From assembly GCA_001725415.1 (NCBI GenBank), contig MEGH01000023.1, positions 161,860 to 225,859 on the forward strand: 64,000 nucleotides of DNA. Direction: 5' to 3'. The notes beneath the pieces are model-generated. The model did no database searches, was not told the DNA's origin, and saw only the letters and a program-made list of their open reading frames with translations. This document shows, one piece after another, positions 7,774 to 21,484 of this stretch (position 1 is its first letter; each line of letters opens with the position of its first letter). The position numbers and the translations under genes are program-made. This DNA comes from Pseudonocardia sp. SCN 73-27. GTDB lineage: Bacteria; Actinomycetota; Actinomycetes; Mycobacteriales; Pseudonocardiaceae.

Positions 7774-9302
7774 GGCTTCTTCTTACCGAAGTTCAGCTTG
7801 GACGGGTCGAACCCGGGCGGGAGCTGGTCGAGCCCGCCGCCGAATCCGGGCGGGAGCTGCTGCAGGCTGGGCGGCAGCTGCGACATGTCGGGCATGCCGA
7901 CGGGCCGGCGGGCCTGCGTCGGGCCCTTGCGTCCCTTGGCGTTCTTCTTGCCCTTGCGGGTCTTGGACTGCCGGCGGCCCGCGCCGCCGAAGCCGAACTG
8001 GCCCGCCATCTGCTTCATCTGCTTGCGGGCCTCGAAGAAGCGGTTCACGAGGTCGTTGACGTCGCTGACCTGGACACCCGAGCCGTTGGCGATGCGCAGC
8101 CGCCGCGACCCGTTGATGATCTTCGGGTTCTCCCGCTCGGCGGGGGTCATGCCGCGGATGATGGCCTGCAGCTTGTCGAGCTGCTTGTCGTCGACCTGGG
8201 CGAGCGCTTCCTTCATCTGCGCCGAGTTGGCGCCGGGGAGCATGCCCAGGATGTTGCCGATGGGGCCCATCTTGCGGATGGCGAGCATCTGGTCGAGGAA
8301 GTCCTCGAGGGTGAGCTCACCGGAGCCGATCTTGTCGGCGGTGGCCTGCGCCTTGTCGGCGTCGAAGACCTGCTCGGCCTGCTCGATGAGGGTGAGCAGG
8401 TCGCCCATCCCGAGGATGCGCGAGGCCATCCGGTCGGGGTGGAAGACGTCGAAGTCCTCGAGCTTCTCGCCGTTGGACGCGAAGAGGATCGGCTGGCCGG
8501 TGACCTCGCGGACCGACAGCGCGGCACCGCCGCGGGCGTCGCCGTCGAGCTTGGTGAGCACGACACCGGTGAAGCCGACGCCGTCGCGGAACGCCTCGGC
8601 CGTGGTGACGGCGTCCTGGCCGATCATGGCGTCGACGACGAACAGGGTCTCGTCGGGCCGGACGGCGTCGCGGATGTCGGAGGCCTGCTGCATCAGCTCG
8701 GCGTCGACACCCAGGCGGCCCGCGGTGTCGACGATGACGATGTCGTACATCTTGTCGCGGGCGTGGGCGATGCCGCGGCGCGCGACGTCGACCGGGTCGC
8801 CCACACCGTTGCCGGGTTCGGGCGCGAAGGTCACGACGCCGGCGCGCTCGCCGACGATCTGGAGCTGGTTGACGGCATTGGGGCGCTGGAGGTCGCAGGC
8901 GACGAGCAGCGGGGTGTGGCCCTGGCCCTTGAGCCAGCGGGCGAGCTTGCCGGCGAGCGTCGTCTTACCGGAGCCCTGCAGACCGGCGAGCATGATGACG
9001 CTCGGCGGTTCCTTGGCCAGCGCGATGCGCCGGGTCTCGCCGCCGAGGACGGCGATGAGCTCCTCGTTGACGATCTTGACGACCTGTTGCGCCGGGTTCA
9101 GCGCCTGGGACACCTCCGCGCCCTTGGCGCGCTCCTTGATCCGGGCGATGAACGCTCGCACCACGGGCAGCGCGACGTCCGCCTCGAGCAACGCGATGCG
9201 GATCTCACGCGCGGTGGTGTCGATGTCGGCGTCGGAGAGCCGGCCCTTGCCGCGGAGACCGGACAGTGCCGCGCCGAGGCGATCGGAGAGGGTGTCGAAC
9301 AC
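7770..9302 (-). CDS. ffh: Signal recognition particle protein Ffh
   Basis: SRP54 GTPase that binds signal sequences on ribosomes and hands them to FtsY. The 510-residue product starts at GTG 9302 (VFDTLSDRLGAALSGL). It has the N domain (1-90), the G domain with P-loop GLQGSGKT (107-114), DTAGR and TKLDGDARGGAALS, and a Met-rich M domain (about 310-440), then a long Gly/Pro/Lys-rich tail ending KLNFGKKKP. The frame is open upstream, but the family start is clear. The P-loop gene ends 10 nt upstream. Confidence 0.97.
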   Translation of the reverse strand: MFDTLSDRLGAALSGLRGKGRLSDADIDTTAREIRIALLEADVALPVVRAFIARIKERAKGAEVSQALNPAQQVVKIVNEELIAVLGGETRRIALAKEPPSVIMLAGLQGSGKTTLAGKLARWLKGQGHTPLLVACDLQRPNAVNQLQIVGERAGVVTFAPEPGNGVGDPVDVARRGIAHARDKMYDIVIVDTAGRLGVDAELMQQASDIRDAVRPDETLFVVDAMIGQDAVTTAEAFRDGVGFTGVVLTKLDGDARGGAALSVREVTGQPILFASNGEKLEDFDVFHPDRMASRILGMGDLLTLIEQAEQVFDADKAQATADKIGSGELTLEDFLDQMLAIRKMGPIGNILGMLPGANSAQMKEALAQVDDKQLDKLQAIIRGMTPAERENPKIINGSRRLRIANGSGVQVSDVNDLVNRFFEARKQMKQMAGQFGFGGAGRRQSKTRKGKKNAKGRKGPTQARRPVGMPDMSQLPPSLQQLPPGFGGGLDQLPPGFDPSKLNFGKKKP

Positions 9303-9312
9303 CCCTGCGAGC

Positions 9313-9891
9313 CTACTTGGCGACCGCGACGGGCGTGGTGTCCACCTGCAGGCCGCCCGCCGTGTCCGCGCGGTCCACCACGTGGACCGACGTCCAGGCG
9401 CCGCTCTCGGCCCCCGTGCGCAGGCGTTCGGCCAGTCCGGCGGAGTCGTCGACGTGCCGGGAGAAGGCATCGGCGCGCACGGTGCGGCCGCGTGCGTGCT
9501 GGCCGCGCAGCGCGTCGGCGGGGGCGGCATCGACCCACAGCAGGTGCGGGTCGCGGCCGGTGAGCCGGGCCAGCCCGCGGACGGCGCGGCGCAGGCCCGG
9601 CCGGGTGGCGGGCAGGTGGACGACGACGCACGGCGTCGGCCCGACGGAGGTGCCGACGACCGACGCGCGGTGCGCGAGGTGCACGAACGGCCGGACGACG
9701 CCGTAGGGCAGCCGTGACGCGACGGCCGCGGCGCGGTGGCGCTGGGAGTCGAGGACGGCGACGTCGGGGCTCGTCGCGGTGCGTGCGAGCAGCGTCGACT
9801 TGCCCGCACCCGGCAGCCCGGCGACGAGCACGAGCGAGCGGCCCGGGGCGTCGAGACGGACGGGCGGCGCGGGAACGAGGGACGTACTCAT
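9313..9891 (-). CDS. P-loop ATPase/kinase-like protein
   Basis: A 192-residue P-loop NTPase with Walker A GLPGAGKST (25-33) after a hydrophobic strand (LVLVAGLPG). It looks like the small AAA_33/zeta-toxin-type kinases: a likely Walker B (HLLWVDAAP), several arginines in the second half (RPGLRRAVRGLARL) and no other domain. No partner antitoxin is visible. It sits between a P-II gene and ffh, and similar ATP-binding proteins occur beside ffh in related actinobacteria. Substrate unknown. Confidence 0.75.
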   Translation of the reverse strand: MSTSLVPAPPVRLDAPGRSLVLVAGLPGAGKSTLLARTATSPDVAVLDSQRHRAAAVASRLPYGVVRPFVHLAHRASVVGTSVGPTPCVVVHLPATRPGLRRAVRGLARLTGRDPHLLWVDAAPADALRGQHARGRTVRADAFSRHVDDSAGLAERLRTGAESGAWTSVHVVDRADTAGGLQVDTTPVAVAK

Positions 9892-9932
9892 GACGCGCCA
9901 ACGTCCGATCTGTCCGAGTCGTTCCGCGAACC

Positions 9933-14821
<4,889 letters not shown>

Positions 14822-14884
14822 GGAACTCCCTTCCGTCTACGCCGCTCGTGGTGCGGCAGTTGACGGGAATCCTCGGAGTGCCGT

Positions 14885-14922
14885 GTTTCGCCGGGAGCCG
14901 CCGGAGGTTTCGCGACGGTGAA
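14885..14922 (-). promoter_or_regulatory. Putative GlnR box upstream of amtB
   Basis: On the minus strand the sequence reads TTCAC-N6-GAAAC-N6-CGGCT-N6-GAAAC. This fits the actinobacterial GlnR pattern gTnAC-n6-GAAAC repeated at 22 bp. Both b-sites (GAAAC) are perfect and exactly one period apart; the first a-site is close to consensus and the second is poor. Confidence 0.55.
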
Positions 14923-14988
14923 CGGACCGCCCGGTGGCGTTACAAGCGGATTACCGCGTGGCGGGGCTCACTGCGCGGGCCCGGACGA

Positions 14989-15050
14989 CTCCGCGCGCAA
15001 CCTCATTGCTGTAGTTCCGGTCCGGAACAGCAGTGAGGTTGCGCGCGGAG
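14989..15050 (-). terminator. Palindromic repeat family 2, copy A (ftsY terminator)
   Basis: Long hairpin with 24-nt arms differing at one position (a T:G pair), plus an inner GTTCCGG-T-CCGGAAC palindrome. It starts 5 nt after the ftsY stop codon. The segment GCGCGCAACCTCATTGCTGT recurs in copy B at 51681-51734. Confidence 0.7.
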
Positions 15051-15055
15051 GAGTG

Positions 15056-16713
15056 TCAGGCCAGCAGGGCGTCGACGAAAGCGGTGGGCTCGAACGGGGC
15101 GAGGTCGTCGGGGCCCTCGCCGAGGCCCACGAGCTTCACCGGCACACCCAGCTCACGCTGCACCCGGAAGACGATGCCGCCCTTCGCGGTGCCGTCGAGC
15201 TTGGTGAGGACGATGCCGGTCACCTTCACGACGTCGCCGAACACCCGGGCCTGAGTGAGGCCGTTCTGGCCGGTGGTGGCGTCGAGGACGAGCAGCACCT
15301 CGTCGACCTCGGCCTGCTTCTCCACGACGCGCTTGACCTTGCCCAGCTCGTCCATCAGGCCGGTCTTGGTGTGCAGCCGGCCCGCGGTGTCGAGCAGGAC
15401 CGCATCGGCGCCGTCGGCGGTGCCGCGCTTGACGGCGTCGAACGCGACGCTCGCGGGGTCGCCACCCTCGGGCCCGCGGACGACGGCGGCACCGGCACGC
15501 TCACCCCAGGTCGCGAGCTGCTCGGCGGCGGCGGCGCGGAAGGTGTCGGCCGCGCCGAGGACGACGTGGCGGCCGTCGGCGACCAGGACCCGGGCCAGCT
15601 TGCCCGTGGTGGTGGTCTTGCCGGTGCCGTTGACGCCGACGACCAGCAGCACGGCGGGGCGCCCGTCGTGCGGGAGGGCGGCGACGGAGCGGTCGACGCT
15701 CGGGTCGAGCGCCTTGCTCAGGACGTCGCGCAGCAGCGCGCGGGCCTGGTCGGGGGTGCGGACGCCACGAGTCGCGATCTCGGTGCGCAGCGTCTCGACG
15801 AGCTCGGCCGTCATCTCGGGGCCGAGGTCGGCCTGCAGGAGCGTGGCCTCGACGTCCTCCCAGGAGTCCTCGTCGAGCTCACCGGCACCGAGCAGGCCCA
15901 GCAGGCTCTGCCCGAACGCCGACCGCGACCGGGACAGCTGGCCGCGGAGCCGCTCCAGACGACCGGACGTCGGGGCGATCTCCTCGGTCGGTGCGGCGGG
16001 CGCGACCGTGGCGGGGGCGTCGACCGGGCCGGCGGCTTCTCGTCGGCGGGTGCCTCGGCCGGGGCCCTGCCGTCGCTCGGGGCCTCGACGGGTGGCTTCT
16101 CGTCGACAGGCGCGGCGGTGCTCGCCGCGGCGGCTGCGGCAGCACCCGCGGCCGCCGCGCCGTCCCTGCTCGTCGGCTCGGCCGTCGTGTCCGGCTCGGG
16201 CTCCGCGGGAGCGGCCGGGGCCGTGGCGACGGCCGGGGTGCCGCGCGGCGGCGTCGGGACCTCGTTGGGGGCACCGGACGGGACCGCCGGGAACCCCTCC
16301 GGGGGCGTGCGCGCCTCGGTGGCCGTGCCCGCGGCGGCGATGCCACCGGGCGGGGTCCGGACGTCGTCGGCGGTCGGCGTGGGCGGCGCGGGCGGTGCCG
16401 CCGTGTCCGCAGGCTTCTCGGCGGCAGGCTTCTCGGCGGCCGGCTTCTCGATGGCCGGCGTCTCGGGAGCCTTCTCGTCGGCCTCCGCGGGCTTCGGTGC
16501 CGTCGCGGTGCCCGACGAGAAACTGAACCCGCCGCTGGCCTGGTAGGACCCACCCTTCGGCGGGGCCTTCACCTCCGTCGTCGAACCGCCCTCGACCTGG
16601 TCGGGCTCGCGCAGGCTGATGCGCCTGCGCTTGCTCACCACCAGCCCGAGCACGAGCGCGATCAGCAGCACTGCCGCGACAACGGCCACGACGATCCAGA
16701 GGGTTGTCGTCAC
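15056..16713 (-). CDS. ftsY: SRP receptor FtsY, apparent frameshift in linker
   Basis: Membrane receptor GTPase for the signal recognition particle. The first part (16713 to about 16036) starts MTTTLWIVVAVVAAVLLIALVLGLVV, an N-terminal membrane anchor, then a long Pro/Ala/Glu-rich linker with AAEKP repeats. The second part, in another frame, holds the helical N domain (LERLRGQLSRSRSAFGQSL) and the G domain: GVNGTGKTTTTGKLA, DTFRAAAAEQL, DTAGRLHTK, TKLDGTAKGG, ending AFVDALLA. The frames separate at about 16024-16036 in a run of C and G, where one missing base would restore one protein. Because ftsY is essential, a sequence error or tolerated frameshift is likelier than loss. An ATG at 15814 inside the N domain would make only a truncated GTPase. 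Confidence 0.88.
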
Positions 16714-16742
16714 CGCGTCAGCCTGTCATGCCCCCGTCACCG

Positions 16743-19700
16743 TCACGATGCGGGGCGCAACCGTTGCGAGATGACCGTCGTGATGCCGTCGCCGCGCATG
16801 GAGACGCCGTAGAGCGCGTCGGCGACCTCCATCGTCGGCTTCTGGTGGGTGATGACGATCAGCTGGCTCGTGGCGCGCAGCTCCTCCATCAGGGAGATGA
16901 GCCGGCGGAGGTTGACGTCGTCGAGGGCGGCCTCGATCTCGTCGAGCACATAGAAGGGCGACGGGCGGGCCCGGAAGATCGCGACGAGCAGCGCCATCGC
17001 CGTCAGCGACCGCTCCCCACCCGAGAGCAGCGACAGCCGCTTGACCTTCTTACCGGGCGGGCGGGCCTCGACCTCGATACCCGTGGTCAGCAGGTCGTCG
17101 GGGTCGGTGAGGACGAGGCGGCCGTCGCCGCCGGGGAACAACGTCGCGAAGACGGTCTCGAACTCCCGCGCGACGTCGTGGTAGGCGGCGGCGAAGACCT
17201 CGAGGATCTTGTCGTCGACCTCCTGGACGACGGTGAGCAGGTCACGACGGGTGTTCTTGAGGTCCTCCAGCTGCGTGGACAGGAAGCGGTAGCGCTCCTC
17301 CAGCGCGGCGAACTCCTCCAGCGCGAGCGGGTTGACCTTGCCCAGCAGCGAGAGGTCCTTCTCGGCGCGCTTGAGCCGGCGTTCCTGGGCGGCGCGGTCG
17401 AACGGCATGGGCGGGGGTGCGACGACGTCCTCACCGCGTTCGCGGGCCGCCTCGTACTCGGCGGTCTCGGCTGCCGACGGGGGGACGGGCACGTCGGGCC
17501 CGTACTCGTTCACGAGGTCGTCGACGCCGAGGCCGTGGTCGGCGAGCACCTTCTCGGTGAGCTGCTCAAGCCGCAGCCGCGACTGGGCGCGCAGTACCTC
17601 GTCGCGGTGCACGGTGTCGGTGAGCTTCTCCAGCAGCCCGGTGAGCCGCATGGTGGCGGTGCGGGCCTCGGCGAGGGCGCCCTCGCGGCCGGCACGCGCG
17701 GCGGCGATCTCGTCGCGGTCGGCGGCGGCGAGGGCGAGGGAGGCGTCGATGCGGTCGAGGGCGCTCTGACCGGCGTCGATGACGATGCCGGCGACGGCGG
17801 CGCCGCGTTCGCGATCGGCGCGGGCGGCCTCGGCCCGGGCACGGGCCTGCCGTTCCGACGACGCCTGCCGCCGCAGCGACTCGGCCCGCCCGGCGATGGC
17901 GCGGGCGCGTTCCTCGGCGGTGCGCAGGGCGAGGCGGGCCTCGACCTCCTCCGACCGGGCGTGGGCCAGCGCGTCGGCGGCGGCGTCGCGGATCTCGGTG
18001 TCGGGCTCGTCGTCGACCGGCTCGTCCTCGGCGATCGACAGCTGGTGCTCGGCGGCCTCCAGCGCGAGGAGGGCGTCGGATCGGCGGGCCTCGACGGCGT
18101 CGCGCCGGTCCCGGGTCCGGCGGGCCTCGGCCTCCGCGGACTGCACGACCTGTTCCAACCGTGACAGCTGCGCGATGGCGGCGGTCCGGCCGGCCTCGGC
18201 GGCGCGCAGGGCGGCGCGGGAGGTGTCGACGTCGGTCGACCGGGCCGCCTCCTCCGCCCGCGCGCCCTCGACGGCCGGGCGCAGCCGGGCGAGCTCCTGC
18301 TCGACGGCCTCCCGGGACTCGACGGCGGCGTCGATCGCGGCCTGCACGTCGAGCGCGCTGGACGCGGCTCCGGAGCCGCCGCGGGCCCGCGTCGCGGACA
18401 GCACGTCGCCCTCGACGGTGACAGCGGTCAGGTCGGGCCGGGTGTCGACGGCAGCGCGTGCGGCGTCGAGGTCGTCGACCACGACGACGTCGGCGAGCAG
18501 GGCGCCGATGGTCCCGGTCAGGGGCTCGGCGGCGGACACCAGCGACGCGGCCCAGCGGCCGACCGGCGGCTCGCCCTCGTCGGGAGCGACGGACGCGCCT
18601 CCCACCAGCAGCGATGCGCTCCCGGAGTCGGTCGCGCGCAGGCTCCGGAGGGACGCCACGGCGTCGGCGGGCGACGCGACGGCCACACCGTCGGCAAGGG
18701 AACCCAGGACCGCGGCGATCGCCGTCCGCGCCGACGGCTCGACCGTCAGCAGGCCCGACACCGCGCCGAGGACGCCGTCGCTGCCGATCAGCGCACCCGT
18801 GCCGTCCTTGCGCGCCAGGCCCACCGACAACGCGTCGACCCGCGCGCGCCAGTGCGCCCGCTGCTGCTCGACCTCACGCTCACGCGCCACCAGCTCCGCG
18901 ACCCGCGCCGCCGCGCTCTCCCGGGCCGCCTCGGCCTCGGTGAGCCGGTCGGCCGGCCCGGAGTCGCCGTCGTCGAGGACACCGGTGCTCTCCCGCGCGG
19001 CCTCCAGCTCGCCTGCGGCCTCCTCGGTGCGGGCCTGCGCCTCGGCCAGGGCCTCCGACAGCCGTTCGATCTCCTCGGCGGTCGCGGCGGCGCCGGTGCG
19101 CAGGGCCTCGGCCCTGCCGGCGAGCGTCGCGATCCCGGCCCGGCGGTCGGCCAGCGCGCGGACCGCGGCCAGGTGCGCGCGCTCGGCGGCCTGCAGTGTG
19201 CGTTCGTGCTCGGCGCGCTCCTCCAGCACCTCGGCCAGCCGCGTCCGCGCCTCCGAGACACCCTCGACGAGCAGCTCCTCCTCGGCGGCGATCTCGTCGG
19301 CCTCGGCGTCGAGCAGGTCGGGGTCGCGACCCGGGGCGCGCTCGGCGGCGGCGGTGTCGGCGAGGTGGCGGGCCCGCTCCTGGGCGAGCCGGACGGTGCC
19401 GCGCAGCCGCTCGGCCAGGGCCGACAGGCGGTACCAGACATCGTGGGCGGCGGCCAGGCGAGGGGCGTCGGCGGCGAGGGCCTCCTCCAGCTCGGCCTGC
19501 GTCTCCCGCGCGACGCGCAGCTCCTCCTCGACCTCCGCGCGCCGGGCCCGGGCGGCCTGCTCGTCGGCCTCCTCGCGGGCGAGCGCGTCGCGCAGCGCGA
19601 CGAGGTCGTCGGCGGCGATGCGCAGCCGGGCGTCGCGCAGCTCCGACTGCACCGCCTGTGCCCGCCGCGCGATCTCGGCCTGCCGCCCCAGCGGCTTGAG

Positions 19701-20303
19701 CTGGCGACGCAGCTCCGCGGTCAGGTCGGTGAGCCGGGTCAGGTTGGCCTGCATCGCGTCGAGCTTGCGTAGCGCCTTCTCCTTGCGCTTGCGGTGCTTG
19801 AGGACGCCGGCGGCCTCCTCGATGTAGGCACGCCGGTCCTCGGGCTTGGACTGCAGCACCCCGTCGAGCTGGCCCTGCCCGACGATGACGTGCATCTCCC
19901 GGCCGATGCCCGAGTCGGACAGCAGCTCCTGGACGTCGAGGAGGCGGGCGCGGTCGCCGTTGATCTCGTACTCGCCGGCGCCGTCGCGGAACATCCGCCG
20001 CGTGATCGACACCTCGGAGTAGTCGATGGGCAGGGCGCCGTCGGAGTTGTCGATCGTCAGCGTCACCTCGGCGCGGCCCAGCGGCGCGCGGCCCGACGTG
20101 CCGGCGAAGATGACGTCCTCCATCTTCCCGCCGCGCAACGCCTTCGCCCCCTGCTCGCCGAGCACCCAGCTGATGGCGTCGACGACGTTGGACTTACCCG
20201 AGCCGTTCGGCCCGACGACGCACGTGATGCCCGGTTCGAGGCGCAGCGTCGTGGCCGAGGCGAAGGACTTGAAGCCCTTCAGCGTCAGGCTCTTGAGGTG
20301 CAC
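16743..20303 (-). CDS. smc: Chromosome segregation SMC ATPase
   Basis: Condensin-like ATPase for chromosome compaction and segregation. The 1186-residue protein has the N-terminal Walker A GPNGSGKSN (31-39), two long Ala/Glu/Arg-rich coiled coils, a hinge at about 500-650 and the C-terminal head with signature LSGGE (1093-1097) and Walker B VLDEIEAALDD (from 1119). The N-terminus MHLKSLTLKGFKSFA is typical. It lies between acyP and ftsY as in mycobacteria, with 29 nt to ftsY. Confidence 0.97.
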   Translation of the reverse strand: MHLKSLTLKGFKSFASATTLRLEPGITCVVGPNGSGKSNVVDAISWVLGEQGAKALRGGKMEDVIFAGTSGRAPLGRAEVTLTIDNSDGALPIDYSEVSITRRMFRDGAGEYEINGDRARLLDVQELLSDSGIGREMHVIVGQGQLDGVLQSKPEDRRAYIEEAAGVLKHRKRKEKALRKLDAMQANLTRLTDLTAELRRQLKPLGRQAEIARRAQAVQSELRDARLRIAADDLVALRDALAREEADEQAARARRAEVEEELRVARETQAELEEALAADAPRLAAAHDVWYRLSALAERLRGTVRLAQERARHLADTAAAERAPGRDPDLLDAEADEIAAEEELLVEGVSEARTRLAEVLEERAEHERTLQAAERAHLAAVRALADRRAGIATLAGRAEALRTGAAATAEEIERLSEALAEAQARTEEAAGELEAARESTGVLDDGDSGPADRLTEAEAARESAAARVAELVAREREVEQQRAHWRARVDALSVGLARKDGTGALIGSDGVLGAVSGLLTVEPSARTAIAAVLGSLADGVAVASPADAVASLRSLRATDSGSASLLVGGASVAPDEGEPPVGRWAASLVSAAEPLTGTIGALLADVVVVDDLDAARAAVDTRPDLTAVTVEGDVLSATRARGGSGAASSALDVQAAIDAAVESREAVEQELARLRPAVEGARAEEAARSTDVDTSRAALRAAEAGRTAAIAQLSRLEQVVQSAEAEARRTRDRRDAVEARRSDALLALEAAEHQLSIAEDEPVDDEPDTEIRDAAADALAHARSEEVEARLALRTAEERARAIAGRAESLRRQASSERQARARAEAARADRERGAAVAGIVIDAGQSALDRIDASLALAAADRDEIAAARAGREGALAEARTATMRLTGLLEKLTDTVHRDEVLRAQSRLRLEQLTEKVLADHGLGVDDLVNEYGPDVPVPPSAAETAEYEAARERGEDVVAPPPMPFDRAAQERRLKRAEKDLSLLGKVNPLALEEFAALEERYRFLSTQLEDLKNTRRDLLTVVQEVDDKILEVFAAAYHDVAREFETVFATLFPGGDGRLVLTDPDDLLTTGIEVEARPPGKKVKRLSLLSGGERSLTAMALLVAIFRARPSPFYVLDEIEAALDDVNLRRLISLMEELRATSQLIVITHQKPTMEVADALYGVSMRGDGITTVISQRLRPAS

Positions 20304-20345
20304 TCGGATCTCCCGGGGAGCGGCGGTCGGGGAAGGTTACCGGGG

Positions 20346-20636
20346 TCAGACCTCGCGGAATCCGGCCCAGCCACCCCGGGCGTCGCCCCACTGCGTCGTG
20401 ACGTCGTCGACCCGCCCCGGTGTGGTTCCGCCACGCAGCAGCTCCAGGAGCCGGTCGCACTGAGGTCGATCACCCTCGGCGACGACGGCCACTCGCCCGT
20501 CCGGGAGGTTCCGGGCCTCGCCGACGAGCCCGATCTCCAGCGCGTGCGACCTCGTCCACCAGCGAAAACCGACGCCCTGCACGGCCCCGTGCACCCACGC
20601 CGTGAGCCGAACGGCGGAGCCCTCGTTGATACTCAC
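20346..20636 (-). CDS. acyP: Acylphosphatase
   Basis: Hydrolyses the carboxyl-phosphate bond of acylphosphates. The 96-residue product has the motif [13 protein letters not shown], with catalytic R25 in QGVGFR, and N43 in ARNLPDGRV. The GTG start ([11 protein letters not shown]) is 22 bases from the divergent CAP gene; a minus-strand TAACGT box (20651-20646) lies 9 nt before it, so the transcript may be leaderless. The acyP-smc order is conserved in actinobacteria. Confidence 0.94.
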   Translation of the reverse strand: MSINEGSAVRLTAWVHGAVQGVGFRWWTRSHALEIGLVGEARNLPDGRVAVVAEGDRPQCDRLLELLRGGTTPGRVDDVTTQWGDARGGWAGFREV

Positions 20637-20644
20637 AGTGCTGG

Positions 20645-20651
20645 TACGTTA
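20645..20651. promoter_or_regulatory. Shared bidirectional -10 element TACGTTA
   Basis: The heptamer TACGTTA reads as TACGTT on the plus strand, 8 nt before the GTG of the CAP gene, and as TAACGT on the minus strand, 9 nt before the GTG of acyP. A TANNNTA core can serve as -10 in both directions, and both distances suit leaderless starts. The whole intergenic space is 22 bases. Confidence 0.5.
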
Positions 20652-20658
20652 CCCGGTC

Positions 20659-21402
20659 GTGACTCGACTGACGGGAAGGCGCGGCGGTCCCCTGCTGATC
20701 GCCCTGACCGTCGGTGCGTTGCTCGCAGGTCTCGGGACGCTGGTCGGCGCCACCGCGATGCCCGCAGGGCTCGCATCGGTGCTGGGCATGTCCGACGACG
20801 CCCCGCTCCCCGCGTACACCCCACCGACGACGGATTCATTGCCGTCGTCACTGCCGGATCTCTCCCCACCGGCCGTGACGACGACCGAGGGCCCACCGGC
20901 TCTCAGTCCCCGGACCGACGCTCCGCCGGGCAGCAGCCCGCTCACCGTCGCTCCCCGCACCACCGGCAAGCCCGCTCCCCCGAAGACCACGACCGCTCCC
21001 CGCACTCCCTCCGCCGACGCTCCCCCCGTTTCCGGCGGACCCGTAGCACAGGTCGTGGCCCTCACCAACCAGCAACGTGCCGCGAACGGCTGCGGCGCGC
21101 TCACGGTGGACTCGCGGCTCACGGCGGCGGCGCAGAAGCACAGCGCCGACATGTCGGCCAACAACTACTTCGACCACGACAGCCAGGACGGCCGCACCTT
21201 CGACCAGCGCATCAAGGCCGAGGGGTACACGTCGCCGGGGGCGGAGAACATCGCCCAGGGCCAGCGGTCGGCGCAGGAGGTCATGGACGACTGGATGAAC
21301 TCGCCGGGCCACCGGCGCAACATCCTGGACTGCAGCCTGACGACGATCGGCGTCGGCCTCGCAGGCTCGGACATGTACTGGACCCAGGACTTCGGGCGCT
21401 GA
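20659..21402 (+). CDS. Secreted CAP-domain (SCP/PR1-like) protein
   Basis: Exported 247-residue protein. An N-terminal hydrophobic segment (PLLIALTVGALLAGLGTLVGATA) acts as signal or anchor, followed by a Pro/Thr/Ser-rich spacer (about 45-125) and a C-terminal CAP domain: ALTNQQRAANGCGALTVD, AAQKHSADMSANNYFDHDS and AENIAQGQRSAQEVMDDWMNSPGHRRNIL, with likely disulfide cysteines in NGCGAL and ILDCSL. Bacterial CAP proteins are extracellular and of mostly unknown function. The GTG at 20659 was chosen for its leaderless-type spacing; GTG 20638 and an ATG at 20602 (overlapping acyP) are alternatives. Confidence 0.85.
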   Translation: MTRLTGRRGGPLLIALTVGALLAGLGTLVGATAMPAGLASVLGMSDDAPLPAYTPPTTDSLPSSLPDLSPPAVTTTEGPPALSPRTDAPPGSSPLTVAPRTTGKPAPPKTTTAPRTPSADAPPVSGGPVAQVVALTNQQRAANGCGALTVDSRLTAAAQKHSADMSANNYFDHDSQDGRTFDQRIKAEGYTSPGAENIAQGQRSAQEVMDDWMNSPGHRRNILDCSLTTIGVGLAGSDMYWTQDFGR

Positions 21403-21420
21403 TCCGAGGTGCCGGATCCC

Positions 21421-21481
21421 GCCGAGTTCGACACCGGACCGGTTCGATCATGGTCGCGACCAGGCTGACGTCGAACTCGGC
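21421..21481. repeat. 61-bp palindromic repeat family 1, copy A
   Basis: Intergenic palindrome with 12-nt perfect arms (GCCGAGTTCGAC and its complement), extendable into flanking GATC. It matches the reverse complement of copy B (37496-37556) at 51 of 61 positions with no gap. It lies between convergent genes and ends 3 nt before the stop codon of the response regulator, so it may act as a terminator. Confidence 0.75.
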
Positions 21482-21484
21482 GGA

